From: Rhodanobacter spathiphylli B39 | Lineage (GTDB): Bacteria; Pseudomonadota; Gammaproteobacteria; Xanthomonadales; Rhodanobacteraceae | Direction: 5' to 3' | Assembly (NCBI RefSeq): GCF_000264295.1 | Contig: NZ_AJXT01000021.1 | Coordinates: forward strand, 59,530 to 123,529 | Length of the DNA stretch: 64,000 bases | Shown here: piece after piece, positions 54,979 through 63,895 of the stretch | Layout of the letters: each line of letters opens with the position of its first letter | How positions within the stretch are numbered: the first letter of the stretch is position 1 | Translations under genes and position numbers: made by a program | The notes under the pieces: model-generated | What the model was told of the DNA's origin: nothing | What the model saw: only the letters and a program-made list of their open reading frames with translations | Databases searched by the model: none

Positions 54979-56420
54979 GTGCTGGTCTCCGGTGCAGGTG
55001 GCAGTGGCAGGATGATGCGGATGGTGGTGCCGCCACCGGCCGTGGGCAAGGCTTCCACGCTGCCGCCATGCGCACCGATCATGCCGCGGCAGATCGACAG
55101 TCCCAGCCCGGTGCCCTTGTTGCCGCGGTCGCCACGCGAGACCGAATAGAACATGTCGAAGATGCGTGCGCGCTCGTCCGGCGGAATGCCGGGGCCGCGG
55201 TCGATCACGTCGATCCGCAGCTGCTCGCCCATGGCGCCGGCCTCGATGCGCACGGCCTCGCCCGGCGGGGAGAAGTGCGCGGCGTTCTCCAGCACGTTGA
55301 ACAGGGCCTGCTCGATCAGTGCCGGATGCACGTAGAGCAACACCGTATCCGGCGGCAGCCCGGTCTGCACCGGCTGTTCCGGAAACAGCCGGTGCAGCCG
55401 GTCGGTGGCGGCAACCACCACTTCGGTCACATCGACCCAGTCACGATGCAGTTTCAGGGTGCCGTGGCCCAGCCGGGTCATGTCCAGCAGGTTCTGGATG
55501 TAGCGATCGAGCCGCTGGCCCTCGTGCAGGATCGCCTGCAACAGCTCCTGCCGTTCGCCCTGCGGCAACTGTGTTTCGTACATGGCCAGGGTGTCGGCGG
55601 CGCCGATCATGCAGGCCAGCGGCGAACGCAGATCGTGCGAGACCGAGGAGAGCAGGGCATTGCGCAGGCGCTCCGTCTCGCCTTGCACGCGAGCCTGCTC
55701 CAGCTCGTCGGCCAGCCTGGCGCGTTCCAGTGCCAGGGCGATGTCCTGGCCCATGGCCACGGCCAGCTCGCGCCGCTCGGCATCGGGTTCGCCCGGCTCA
55801 TGCGCCGCAAACACGACCGCACCATGGTCATGCGTGCCAACGATCAAAGGAATCACCCATTCGCCGTCGAGATCGGCGCCGGGGTCGACGGACGCGACCT
55901 TGGCGGCGGGGTCCCCGGCGGCAAGCTGCATGCGTGCCGTCGCACCGATGGCTTGCGTCAGCGCCTGCGAACCAACCTGGCGAATCCCCGCTGCATCGGC
56001 GGCGGCAGCCAGCTGCTTGCCAAGCTGCAACAGCGTGCGGGCCCGCAGCTGCGCCGCCCGCAGCGAGCCGACCTGGCTGGACAGCCGGGTGGCCATGCGG
56101 CTGCAGACCAGGGCGACGATCAGGAACAGGCCGATCGCCAGCACGTCGTCGGCGCTGGCGACTGCCAGCGTGTGGCGCGGCCGGGTGAAGAAGAAATTGT
56201 CGCCGATGAAACAGAGCACGGCGGTATAGACGGCCACGGCCATGCGCTTGCGCACCGCAACGGCAAGCACCGCGGTCAGCAGGATCAGCGACAGGTTGGC
56301 GATCGACAGGTAGCGGTCGGCGACGAAGGTCAGCGCAAAGGCCGCCAGCGTGACCATCGTGGCAAACAGGTAGTCGGCCACGACCGAACCGCGCCGGCGG
56401 CGTGACGCCGGCTCATGCAT
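54975..56420 (-). CDS. kdpD: Short KdpD-like sensor kinase lacking the N-terminal KdpD/USP domains
   Basis: A 481-residue kinase corresponding to the C-terminal half of KdpD (classical length about 890). It has a short tail, four membrane helices of DUF4118 type (about 18-110), a GAF-like domain (120-250), HisKA with SVSHDLRSPLACMIGAADTL, and an HATPase with NVLENAAHFSPPG, DRGPGIPP and GTGLGLSI. The N-terminal Walker/KdpD and universal-stress domains are absent, and the start just after kup shows they are not merely cut off by a bad start. It follows kup by 42 bases and overlaps kdpE by four. Potassium or turgor sensing is therefore likely but must use the membrane and GAF parts alone. Confidence 0.9.
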   Translation of the reverse strand: MHEPASRRRRGSVVADYLFATMVTLAAFALTFVADRYLSIANLSLILLTAVLAVAVRKRMAVAVYTAVLCFIGDNFFFTRPRHTLAVASADDVLAIGLFLIVALVCSRMATRLSSQVGSLRAAQLRARTLLQLGKQLAAAADAAGIRQVGSQALTQAIGATARMQLAAGDPAAKVASVDPGADLDGEWVIPLIVGTHDHGAVVFAAHEPGEPDAERRELAVAMGQDIALALERARLADELEQARVQGETERLRNALLSSVSHDLRSPLACMIGAADTLAMYETQLPQGERQELLQAILHEGQRLDRYIQNLLDMTRLGHGTLKLHRDWVDVTEVVVAATDRLHRLFPEQPVQTGLPPDTVLLYVHPALIEQALFNVLENAAHFSPPGEAVRIEAGAMGEQLRIDVIDRGPGIPPDERARIFDMFYSVSRGDRGNKGTGLGLSICRGMIGAHGGSVEALPTAGGGTTIRIILPLPPAPETST

Positions 56421-56462
56421 GCAGCAGGCGCCCCCGTGCGGGGGTTGCTGGCTGGCGTCGCG

Positions 56463-58340
56463 TCATATCTCCACCTCCGATCCGAGTTCGATGCGCCGGT
56501 TGCCAGGAATCTGGAAGAACGCCGTCGCGGACAGCGCATTGTGCGCCATGAAGGCGAACAGGCGGTCACGCCACGCCGCCATGCCGTGGGCGTGGCGGCC
56601 CGCCACCACGGTCTCGCGCGACACGAAGAAGGTGGTTTCCATCATGTCGAACGGCAGGCCGGCCGGGCCGCATTGCGCCAGCCGCAGCGGTACATCCGGG
56701 TCCTCGCCGAAGCCGAAGCGCAAGCGCAGTCGGATGAATCCTTCGCCCAGCGCCGTCCATTCGAACCATTCGGCCGGGTCGGCCCGGGGCGTATCCAGGG
56801 TCTCCACCGTGAGCAGCACGTTGCGTTCGTGCAATACCTTGTTGTGCTTGAGGTTGTGCAGCAGTGAGCTGGGGATCGACTCGGGGTTGGCGGTAAGGAA
56901 CACGGCCGTGCCGGGCACCCGTATCGCCGGGTGATCCGCCAGGTTGCGGATGAACGGCGCCAGCGCCAGGCCGCCCTGCTGGATTTCGCGCACCACCAGC
57001 TCGCGCCCGCGGCGCCAGGTGGTCATCGCCACGAAAACGCCCAGGCCCAGCGCCAGTGGAAACCAGCCGCCGTGCTCGACCTTGACCAGGTTGGCGCTGA
57101 AGAAGCCAAGGTCCACGGTGAGCAGGCAGGCGCCGGTGGCGAGCACCGCGGGAAGAGGCCAGCGCCACTGATGGCGCGCCACCACCAGGGCCAGCAGGGT
57201 GGTGATGACCATGGTGCCGGTGACCGCGATGCCGTAGGCGGCGCCCAGGTTGTCCGACGAGCGGAAGCCGAGCACGGCCGCCACGATCAGGACCAGCAGG
57301 ACCCGGTTGATCCACGGCACGAAGATCTGCCCCGCCATCTCGTGTGACGTGTGCACCACGGGCATGCGTGGCATGTAGCCCAGCTGCATCGCCTCGCGCG
57401 TCATCGAGAATGCACCGGAGATCACCGCCTGCGAGGCGATCACGGTGGCCGCGGTCGCCAGCGCGATCATCGGGTACAGCATGGACCGCGGTACCAGGTG
57501 GTAGAACGGATTGGCCACCGCAGCGGGGTCGTGCAGGATCAGCGCGCCCTGGCCGAAGTAGTTCAGCACCAGCGCCGGCAACACGAAGTTGAACCAGGCC
57601 AGCTGGATCGGCCGCTTGCCGAAATGGCCCATGTCCGCATACAGCGCCTCCGTGCCGGTGACCGCCAGCACCACCGCTCCCAGCGCGAAGAAGGCTTCGG
57701 CCTGATTGCGCAGAAAGAAGTCGACGCCGTAGCGCGGGCTGAGCGCCAGCAGGACTTCCGGGTTGCGGGTGATACCCAGCACGCCGAGCCCGGCGATGCT
57801 GAGGAACCAGACCGCGCAGACCGGGCCGAACACGGCGCCGATGCGGTGGGTGCCGTGCTTCTGCAGCCAGAACAGGCCGACGATGACGCCGATGGTGATC
57901 GGCACCACCCAGCGTTCAAGCGCGGGCGCGGCCACCTTCAGCCCCTCGACCGCCGACAGCACCGAGATCGCCGGGGTAATCACGCCGTCGCCGTAGAACA
58001 GCGCAGCCCCGAACAGGCCCAGCGCAATCAGGCTCATGCGCAGGCGTGGCACGTGGCGCGCGCTGCGCTGGGCCAGCGCCAGCAAGGCCATGATGCCGCC
58101 CTCGCCGCGGTTGTCGGCGCGCATGATGAACAGCAGGTACTTGATCGACACCACGATGATCAGCGACCAGAACACCAGGCTCAGCGCGCCCAGCACATTT
58201 GCCGCAGAGGCCGGCACGCCGTGGGCGCCGAACACTTCCTTCAGCGTGTACAGCGGGCTGGTGCCGATGTCACCGTAGACCACGCCCACGGCGCCGAGCG
58301 CCAGCGAGGCGAGGCGGCGTTTCTGCGGAGAGTTGCTCAT
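56463..58340 (-). CDS. kup: Low-affinity potassium transporter Kup
   Basis: A 625-residue KUP/HAK/KT-family K+ importer with about 12 membrane helices in the first 430 residues and a hydrophilic C-terminal domain. GVVYGDIGTSPLYTL near residue 20 is the family signature; SIKYLLFIMRADNRGEGGI and FYGDGVITPAISVLSAVEGL follow. It is first in a minus-strand unit with the short kdpD and kdpE, an unusual partnership, since KdpDE normally drives the KdpFABC ATPase. The upstream region to 58500 contains TATGCT and A/T-rich stretches but no promoter I can call with confidence. Confidence 0.95.
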   Translation of the reverse strand: MSNSPQKRRLASLALGAVGVVYGDIGTSPLYTLKEVFGAHGVPASAANVLGALSLVFWSLIIVVSIKYLLFIMRADNRGEGGIMALLALAQRSARHVPRLRMSLIALGLFGAALFYGDGVITPAISVLSAVEGLKVAAPALERWVVPITIGVIVGLFWLQKHGTHRIGAVFGPVCAVWFLSIAGLGVLGITRNPEVLLALSPRYGVDFFLRNQAEAFFALGAVVLAVTGTEALYADMGHFGKRPIQLAWFNFVLPALVLNYFGQGALILHDPAAVANPFYHLVPRSMLYPMIALATAATVIASQAVISGAFSMTREAMQLGYMPRMPVVHTSHEMAGQIFVPWINRVLLVLIVAAVLGFRSSDNLGAAYGIAVTGTMVITTLLALVVARHQWRWPLPAVLATGACLLTVDLGFFSANLVKVEHGGWFPLALGLGVFVAMTTWRRGRELVVREIQQGGLALAPFIRNLADHPAIRVPGTAVFLTANPESIPSSLLHNLKHNKVLHERNVLLTVETLDTPRADPAEWFEWTALGEGFIRLRLRFGFGEDPDVPLRLAQCGPAGLPFDMMETTFFVSRETVVAGRHAHGMAAWRDRLFAFMAHNALSATAFFQIPGNRRIELGSEVEI

Positions 58341-58584
58341 GCGCGCTGGTCGGTGGCGCGGGCTTCGGCAGAAGCCGGTGCGACGTGAGGAGCGGCGAGC
58401 TGGAACATCTGCAGTACCTGGAACGGATCAGGCGCGCAGTCTGGGCGTCAGGCTGTAACAACGGCATAGCGCCATGCGGCAACAGCATAAAATTCGCGTA
58501 AAAAAGCCGTGGTCGTACTGTTCTCAGGCAGCTGCATGAGCTTGCTCTGGCCACGAGTGAACGCGGTTTCCGCTTTCCGGCAAC

Positions 58585-59137
<553 letters not shown>

Positions 59138-59280
59138 TCAATCCACATCGAAGGCCTGCTTCACCTCCTTCTCCGTCAGCTCGCATTGGCGGTTCCAGCC
59201 TTCCCAAAGTTGTGGATTGATCACAAGCCGAGGTCCGGCACGGCATCAAACGCGATGGTGATGGCTGCTCGGGTAACCAT
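59138..59280 (-). pseudogene. Frameshifted gene remnant
   Basis: On the minus strand one frame reads MVTRAAITIAFDAVPDLGL and stops; the next frame continues at the same point with VINPQLWEGWNRQCEL and then TEKEVKQAFDVD before a stop. The two halves read like one protein end broken by a single-base shift near 59221. I do not recognise the family. It looks like debris of an accessory gene beside the toxin cassette. Confidence 0.35.
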
Positions 59281-59312
59281 CGGGTTTGAACAAAAAAACT
59301 GGAGAGAATGAG

Positions 59313-59495
59313 ATGGAGGAGGGAACCGCCAGGGCGGCCATAGGCGTATTGAGCTTGGCCGCTGATGAAATGATGGAACTCACGCTGATGTCGAACGCGG
59401 TACTTGGCGGTGATTCGGCAGTCAATTGCTACCAGGTACGCAATTCGCGCGCACTTGCTAAAGCAAATCCCTGGTTCTTGACAAGAATGGCGTGA
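59313..59495 (+). CDS. 60-residue small ORF leading the toxin cassette
   Basis: No family recognised. The ATG at 59313 has a strong ribosome site (GGAGAG, about six bases upstream). The product is acidic and helical at the start (MEEGTARAAIGVLSLAADEMMELTLM) as given in part here, then turns more basic. Its stop overlaps the start of the AHH nuclease gene by four bases (ATGA), so the two are translated together. It may be a fragment of the toxin's original upstream part or a small accessory protein. Confidence 0.5.
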   Translation: MEEGTARAAIGVLSLAADEMMELTLMSNAVLGGDSAVNCYQVRNSRALAKANPWFLTRMA

Positions 59496-59917
59496 CCAAA
59501 CTGCCAGTCTCCGTCAGGCGATTGCAGGCGGATGTAGTGGCCAACGGTGACCACAGCATGGCGCTTTCTGGCAACATCCAGCTCGCGCGTGGCGAGATTG
59601 TTCCAGGCACGGATGCGCATCACATCGTCTCGCGAACTCACAGGCTCGCCAAGTTCTCTCGCAAATACTTGTTCGACTGGCGGATCGGCATCGACGATGC
59701 GGACAATGGCGTATTCCTGCCCAGGGCGCCTGGCGCCAACATCGCAGGCCTGGAAAAGGCGAACGCACATGATCCCATTCACAGCAAGCTCTATCACGCC
59801 ACGGTCGCGGCGCGCCTGCTCGGTCGACGCACTGACGGGGCGGCTGCCGGCCGGGCCGAGCTGCAGAGTATGCGTGCGGACATGATCGCGGGAGTTTTCC
59901 CGTACAGAAGGGCTTGA
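59492..59917 (+). CDS. AHH-family nuclease toxin domain protein
   Basis: A 141-residue protein whose middle matches the AHH branch of the HNH/endonuclease VII superfamily: GTDAHHIVSRTHRLAKF carries the A-H-H motif, I-D-D-A-D-N-G-V-F-L-P is the central loop, and H-S-K-L-Y-H-A-T-V-A-A-R-L supplies the later His residues. In polymorphic toxin systems this domain is the C-terminal DNA- or RNA-cutting tip of a large secreted protein. Here there is no delivery domain, signal peptide or repeat region, so it is an orphan tip or cassette. Its start overlaps the small ORF upstream and its stop lies two bases before the presumed immunity gene, the classic order of toxin then immunity. Catalysis is not proven by sequence alone. 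Confidence 0.7.
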   Translation: MTKLPVSVRRLQADVVANGDHSMALSGNIQLARGEIVPGTDAHHIVSRTHRLAKFSRKYLFDWRIGIDDADNGVFLPRAPGANIAGLEKANAHDPIHSKLYHATVAARLLGRRTDGAAAGRAELQSMRADMIAGVFPYRRA

Positions 59918-59919
59918 AC

Positions 59920-60465
59920 ATGTCGATTTGGGAATTGAGAACACAATCCCCGGACAAATTCGCTCCGCTCGTGCCCAGCGACGCGCAGGTAAATTCGGGT
60001 GTCTTCGAATTTGACGGCACGCCCAGGCAGTGGAAGCGGCGGCCAGTCGTCGAGGTTTACCAGAAGGGCCGGAAGAAGGATCAACTGCCGCGCGGCGATG
60101 TCAGCCTGCTGCTGGCCGGCTCGTTGGTGCTAAACCAGAAAGCCGTCGACACGCTGGGGGCCTTTCTGGCGCAATTCGGGCAATTGCTTGAAGCAAAGGT
60201 GGACGACAAGATCGAGTATTTCTACAACGTCACACGGGTGATCGACTGCATCGATCCTGATCGCTCCGAGCGGCGCTCCTCCGGGTCTATCGTCAAGGAG
60301 GCTTTCAGAGCAGATGCATTGCCGGTCGGGCCAACGGTCTTCAAGGATCCGCGGACGGCGCGCATCCGAATCTATGTCAATGACGAAGCCAAGCAGGTGC
60401 TGGAGGCGAGCATCGCCGCGAATGGCCTGACAGGCTTTGAACTGGCTCAGCTCGGGGCCGGTTGA
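59920..60465 (+). CDS. Imm11-like (DUF1629-type) immunity protein
   Basis: A 181-residue soluble protein with the layout of the Imm11/DUF1629 family: an N-terminal FEFDGTPRQWKRRPVVEVYQ stretch, a central block LAGSLVLNQKAVDTLGAFL, the segment EYFYNVTRVIDCIDPDRSE, and an end with F-K-D-P then RIRIYVNDEAKQVLEAS and GLTGFELAQL. These are known or predicted immunity proteins for polymorphic toxins. The ATG at 59920 has AGAAGGG eight bases upstream and lies two bases past the toxin stop, so the pair is tightly co-expressed. The family assignment is by recollection of the pattern and should be confirmed. Confidence 0.6.
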   Translation: MSIWELRTQSPDKFAPLVPSDAQVNSGVFEFDGTPRQWKRRPVVEVYQKGRKKDQLPRGDVSLLLAGSLVLNQKAVDTLGAFLAQFGQLLEAKVDDKIEYFYNVTRVIDCIDPDRSERRSSGSIVKEAFRADALPVGPTVFKDPRTARIRIYVNDEAKQVLEASIAANGLTGFELAQLGAG

Positions 60466-60502
60466 AGTTCCCGTTCGCCATGTGTGCACCTGTGCCCTCT
60501 TG

Positions 60503-60546
60503 ATCCGTTGGCCGGTACCGGATCGCCATCATCCTTCGACACGAAC
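60503..60546. repeat. 44-bp direct repeat, right copy
   Basis: Right partner of the repeat at 58585-58628 (42 of 44 bases identical, spaced about 1.9 kb). It passes directly into the fusA terminator stem, which suggests that this copy marks the original locus and that the cassette entered next to it. Confidence 0.85.
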
Positions 60547-60579
60547 GCGAAAGCCCGGGAGCAACTCCCGGGCTTTCGC
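60547..60579 (-). terminator. Terminator of fusA
   Basis: A perfect 15-base stem GCGAAAGCCCGGGAG / CTCCCGGGCTTTCGC with a three-base loop lies 45 bases after the fusA stop on the minus strand. T residues lie inside the distal arm. Being symmetric, it may also stop transcription coming from the immunity gene. Confidence 0.8.
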
Positions 60580-60623
60580 ATTTGACACTGAGAGAGGATC
60601 AGGTGGCAGTTGAGGACGAAGCC

Positions 60624-62753
60624 CTACTTCGCTTCCTTCTCCATCAGCTTGTCGACCATGCTGGCGGGCACTTCCTGGTAGTGATCGAAGATCATCGAGA
60701 AGTTGCCGCGGCCGCTGGTGGCCGAGCGCAGGAAGTTGATGTAGCCGAACATTTCCGACAGCGGCACGAAGCCCTGCACGAAGGCCGACGTGCCCTTCTG
60801 GCCCTGGTCGGTGATGGTGCCGCGGCGGCGGTTGATGTCGCCGATCACGTCGCCCAGGTAGGTCGCCTCGGTCACCACTTCCAGGCTCATGATCGGCTCC
60901 AGCAGCTTCGGCTTGCTGAGCTTCTGCGCCTCGCGGAAGCACTGGCGGGTGGCGATCTCGAAGGCCAGCGCGGAGGAGTCGACGTCATGGAACTTGCCGT
61001 CGACCAGGCGCGCCTTGAAGTCGACCACCTCGTAGCCGGCGATCTGGCCTTCGCGCGACTCGGTCTTGATCGCGTGCTCGACCGCGGGGATGTATTCGCG
61101 CGGCACGCGGCCGCCGACCACCTCGTCGGAGAACACCACGCCCGAGCCCGGTTCGCCCGGCTCGAAGATCATCTTCACCTCGGCGAACTGGCCCGAGCCG
61201 CCGCTCTGCTTCTTGTGCGTATAGGTGTGCTCGACGGCCTGGCCGAACGCCTCGCGGAAGCTCACCCGCGGCTTGCCCATGCTCGCTTCCACGCCCAGTT
61301 CGGTGCGCATGCGGTCGATGGTGATTTCCAGGTGCAGCTCGCCCATGCCCTTGAGCACGGTCTGGCCGGTTTCCTGGTCCACTTCCATGCGCAGCGAGGG
61401 GTCGGCCTTGACCATCTTGTAGAGCGCGGTGGACAGCTTGTCGACGTCGTTGCGGCTCTTCGGCTCGACCGACACGCTGATCACCGGGTCGGGGAAGCGC
61501 ATGCGCTCGAGCAGCGCCGGGTGCGCCGGATCGCTCAGCGAGTCGCCGGTCTCGGTGTCCTTCATCGAGACGAAGGCGCAGATGTCGCCCGCGCGGACCT
61601 CGTCGATCTCCTTCGTGTCGTCGGCCTGCACTTCGACGATGCGGCCCACGCGCTCCTTCTTGCCCCGCGTCACGTTGAGCAGGGTGTCGCCCTTCCTGAT
61701 CACGCCGGAGTAGATGCGGCAGAAGGTCAGCGTGCCGAACTGGTCGTTGATCACCTTGAACGCCAACGCGCGCGCCGGCGCGTCGTCGGTCACAGCCTGT
61801 TCGCCGACGACGTTGCCGTCCTCGTCGACCATCGCGATGCCGCCGTTCTCGCCGGGGTAGGGCAGGTAGTCGACGACCGCGTCCAGCAACTGCTGCACGC
61901 CCTTGTTCTTGTACGACGAGCCACACAGCACCGGCACCAGCTCACCGGTGACGGTGCCCTTGCGGATGCAGCGCTTGAGCACGGCCGGGTCGAATTCGCC
62001 AGTGTTGATCAAATGCTCGAACGCGTCCTCGTCCAGCGCCAGCGCGCTTTCCAGCAGGTCCTCGCGCAGCCTGGGCAGGTCGGCGATCCACGCATTGTCG
62101 GCGTCGGAGCCGAACTTCAGGCGGTCTTTCAGCTGTTCCAGCGGCACGCTCTCCCACACGCTGTCCTTGTCGTCCGAGGCCCAGATGTAGCCCGTGCCGG
62201 CGACCAGGTCGGCCATGCCCACGAATTCGTCGCTGCTGCCCAGCGGCACCTGGCACAGCAGAGCGTTGGCGCCGAGGCGCTCGCGGATACCCTTCACGCA
62301 ATGCGCGAAGTTCGCGCCGATGCGATCCATCTTGTTGACGTAGCACAGCCGCGGCACCTTGTACTGATCGGCCAGGCGCCAGTTGGTCTCGGTCTGCGGC
62401 TCCACCCCGGCGACGCCGTCGAACACCACCACGGCGCCGTCCAGCACGCGCAGCGAGCGGTTCACCTCGATGGTGAAGTCGACGTGTCCCGGCGTGTCGA
62501 TGACGTTGATCTGGTGGCCCTTCCACACCGCCGACACCGCAGCCGACTGGATCGTGATGCCGCGCTTGCGCTCCTGCTCCATGTAGTCGGTGGTGGTGGA
62601 ACCCTTGCCTTCCTTGGTGTCGTGCACGTCGACGATCTGGTGCTTCTTGCCGGTGTAATACAGCACACGCTCGGTGGTCGTGGTCTTGCCCGCGTCGATG
62701 TGCGCGATGATGCCGATGTTGCGATACAGGTTCAGGGGTTTGTTGCGGGCCAC
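60624..62753 (-). CDS. fusA: Elongation factor G, second-type paralogue
   Basis: A 709-residue translational GTPase with all five EF-G domains: P-loop AHIDAGKTTTTERVL, switch DYMEQERKRGITIQSAAV, DTPGHVDFTIEVNRSL, NKMDRIGANF, and the tip region around SGGSGQFAEVK. It should move tRNAs on the ribosome or split ribosomes during recycling. It begins with GTG at 62753 (GGAG about eight bases upstream); the frame runs further but the family start is here. No rpsL, rpsG or tuf gene is nearby, and the switch region (KGSTTTDYMEQERKRGITIQSAAV in part) resembles EF-G2 or spdEFG-type proteins more than the str-operon enzyme, so a second EF-G probably exists elsewhere. Confidence 0.9.
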   Translation of the reverse strand: MARNKPLNLYRNIGIIAHIDAGKTTTTERVLYYTGKKHQIVDVHDTKEGKGSTTTDYMEQERKRGITIQSAAVSAVWKGHQINVIDTPGHVDFTIEVNRSLRVLDGAVVVFDGVAGVEPQTETNWRLADQYKVPRLCYVNKMDRIGANFAHCVKGIRERLGANALLCQVPLGSSDEFVGMADLVAGTGYIWASDDKDSVWESVPLEQLKDRLKFGSDADNAWIADLPRLREDLLESALALDEDAFEHLINTGEFDPAVLKRCIRKGTVTGELVPVLCGSSYKNKGVQQLLDAVVDYLPYPGENGGIAMVDEDGNVVGEQAVTDDAPARALAFKVINDQFGTLTFCRIYSGVIRKGDTLLNVTRGKKERVGRIVEVQADDTKEIDEVRAGDICAFVSMKDTETGDSLSDPAHPALLERMRFPDPVISVSVEPKSRNDVDKLSTALYKMVKADPSLRMEVDQETGQTVLKGMGELHLEITIDRMRTELGVEASMGKPRVSFREAFGQAVEHTYTHKKQSGGSGQFAEVKMIFEPGEPGSGVVFSDEVVGGRVPREYIPAVEHAIKTESREGQIAGYEVVDFKARLVDGKFHDVDSSALAFEIATRQCFREAQKLSKPKLLEPIMSLEVVTEATYLGDVIGDINRRRGTITDQGQKGTSAFVQGFVPLSEMFGYINFLRSATSGRGNFSMIFDHYQEVPASMVDKLMEKEAK

Positions 62754-62856
62754 GGGCAGAACTCCATAGGGCGACACGATGACGTGTCGGGAACAGACCG
62801 CACACATGCCGTCTGTAGCGGGGATTTTCAATGCAGGCGATGCGACGGCCACGCCG

Positions 62857-63519
62857 TCAGCCGGACAGCAGGTCCTCGTAGAACGCGCCGAACGGTTCGG
62901 TGGGGTGCGCGATCTGGATCTCCAGTATCCACAGGTCGGGTGACGGCGGCGCGCCCAGGTCGGCCAGATCGCCGCCCTTGTGGATCGCGTGCGGGAAGTC
63001 GCCGACCCGGTGGCCCTTGGTGGCCTGGTTGAAGCGCCAGCCCATCGCGGCGGCGCGCGCCTCGGCGAACGCATACAGCGCCTGGCCGCTCAGTCCCTGG
63101 CCACGCCAGGCCTCGGCCACCTCGTGGAACAGCGCGCGCGCCGCCTCGGCGCAGGCCTGCCGTTGCGGGGCATCCCCGATCACGAAGGTGTCGCCGACGT
63201 CGCCTTCATGGCCGTCGAAGACCAGGCCGAGATCGATGAAGTAGCTGTCGTTCTCGCCCAGCCGCACGTCCGGATCGGAGGCTTGCCGGTAGGCCTTGGT
63301 GGTATTCGCGCCGATGCGTACCAGCACCGGATGCCACAGCCGCTCGCAGCCCAGTTCGCGGAACACCTCCATCGCCTCGGCCCTGGCCTCGTCCTCGCTG
63401 ATGCCGGGGCGCATGCGCTGGCGGATGCCGTGCAGGGCGTCCCAGCTGCGCTCGCGGGCGCGCTGCATCAATGCCGGGTCGTAGCGCTGGCCGACCGCTT
63501 CGCGGGGAAGTGACGTCAC
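62857..63519 (-). CDS. M24 family metallopeptidase (aminopeptidase P-like)
   Basis: A 220-residue pita-bread-fold enzyme. Metal ligands are visible in order: Asp in FIDLGLVFDGHEGDVGD (two aspartates), His in GDFPHAIH, Glu in WILEIQIAH and a final Glu near FYEDLL. It is the catalytic domain alone, without the N-terminal domain of aminopeptidase P or prolidase. The substrate may be X-Pro peptides, but some members are catalytically dead or act on creatine; this is open. It starts with GTG at 63519, 13 bases after the DUF1304 gene, so the two are probably one transcript. Confidence 0.85.
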   Translation of the reverse strand: MTSLPREAVGQRYDPALMQRARERSWDALHGIRQRMRPGISEDEARAEAMEVFRELGCERLWHPVLVRIGANTTKAYRQASDPDVRLGENDSYFIDLGLVFDGHEGDVGDTFVIGDAPQRQACAEAARALFHEVAEAWRGQGLSGQALYAFAEARAAAMGWRFNQATKGHRVGDFPHAIHKGGDLADLGAPPSPDLWILEIQIAHPTEPFGAFYEDLLSG

Positions 63520-63532
63520 GGGTGACGAACCA

Positions 63533-63895
63533 TCAGGCCAGGTGGATCAACACCAGCGCGACCAGCGCGGGCAGCGCCTGGAACAGCAGGATCTTCCGCG
63601 CCGCGGTCAGCCCGCCGTAGATGCCGGCGATCAGCACGCAGACGAGGAAAAACAGCTTCACGCTGAAGCCGGCGCCGCCGTTGCCCAGCAGCAGTCCCCA
63701 CACCAGTCCGGCAGCGAGGAAGCCGTTGTAGAGGCCCTGGTTCGCCGCCAGCGCCTTCGACTGTTCGGCGAACTCCGCCGTGGTGCCGAACGCGCGGCGC
63801 CCGGACGGCCGCGTCCACAGGAACATCTCCAGCACCAGGAACCACAGGTGCAGCAGCGCAATCAGCGCGATCACGATGTTGGCGGCAACGGACAT
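63533..63895 (-). CDS. DUF1304 family membrane protein
   Basis: A 120-residue inner-membrane protein with four helices and the family pattern: LLHLWFLVLEMFLWTRPSGRRAFG at the first loop (given in part), NQGLYNGFLAAGL and the late KLFFLVCVLIAGIYGG. Function is unknown. The ATG at 63895 (MSVAANIV) is chosen for the family N-terminus, with AGGGAA upstream. The remaining bases to the window end contain no supported gene. Confidence 0.88.
   Translation of the reverse strand: MSVAANIVIALIALLHLWFLVLEMFLWTRPSGRRAFGTTAEFAEQSKALAANQGLYNGFLAAGLVWGLLLGNGGAGFSVKLFFLVCVLIAGIYGGLTAARKILLFQALPALVALVLIHLA

Noticed and set aside
59429..59944. A 171-codon minus-strand frame over the toxin gene
   Set aside because: It is antisense to the AHH nuclease ORF, which has domain motifs, strong coupling to its neighbours and a ribosome-site context; the minus frame has none.
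60582..63032. An 816-codon plus-strand frame
   Set aside because: It is antisense to fusA; only the minus-strand frame has GTPase motifs.
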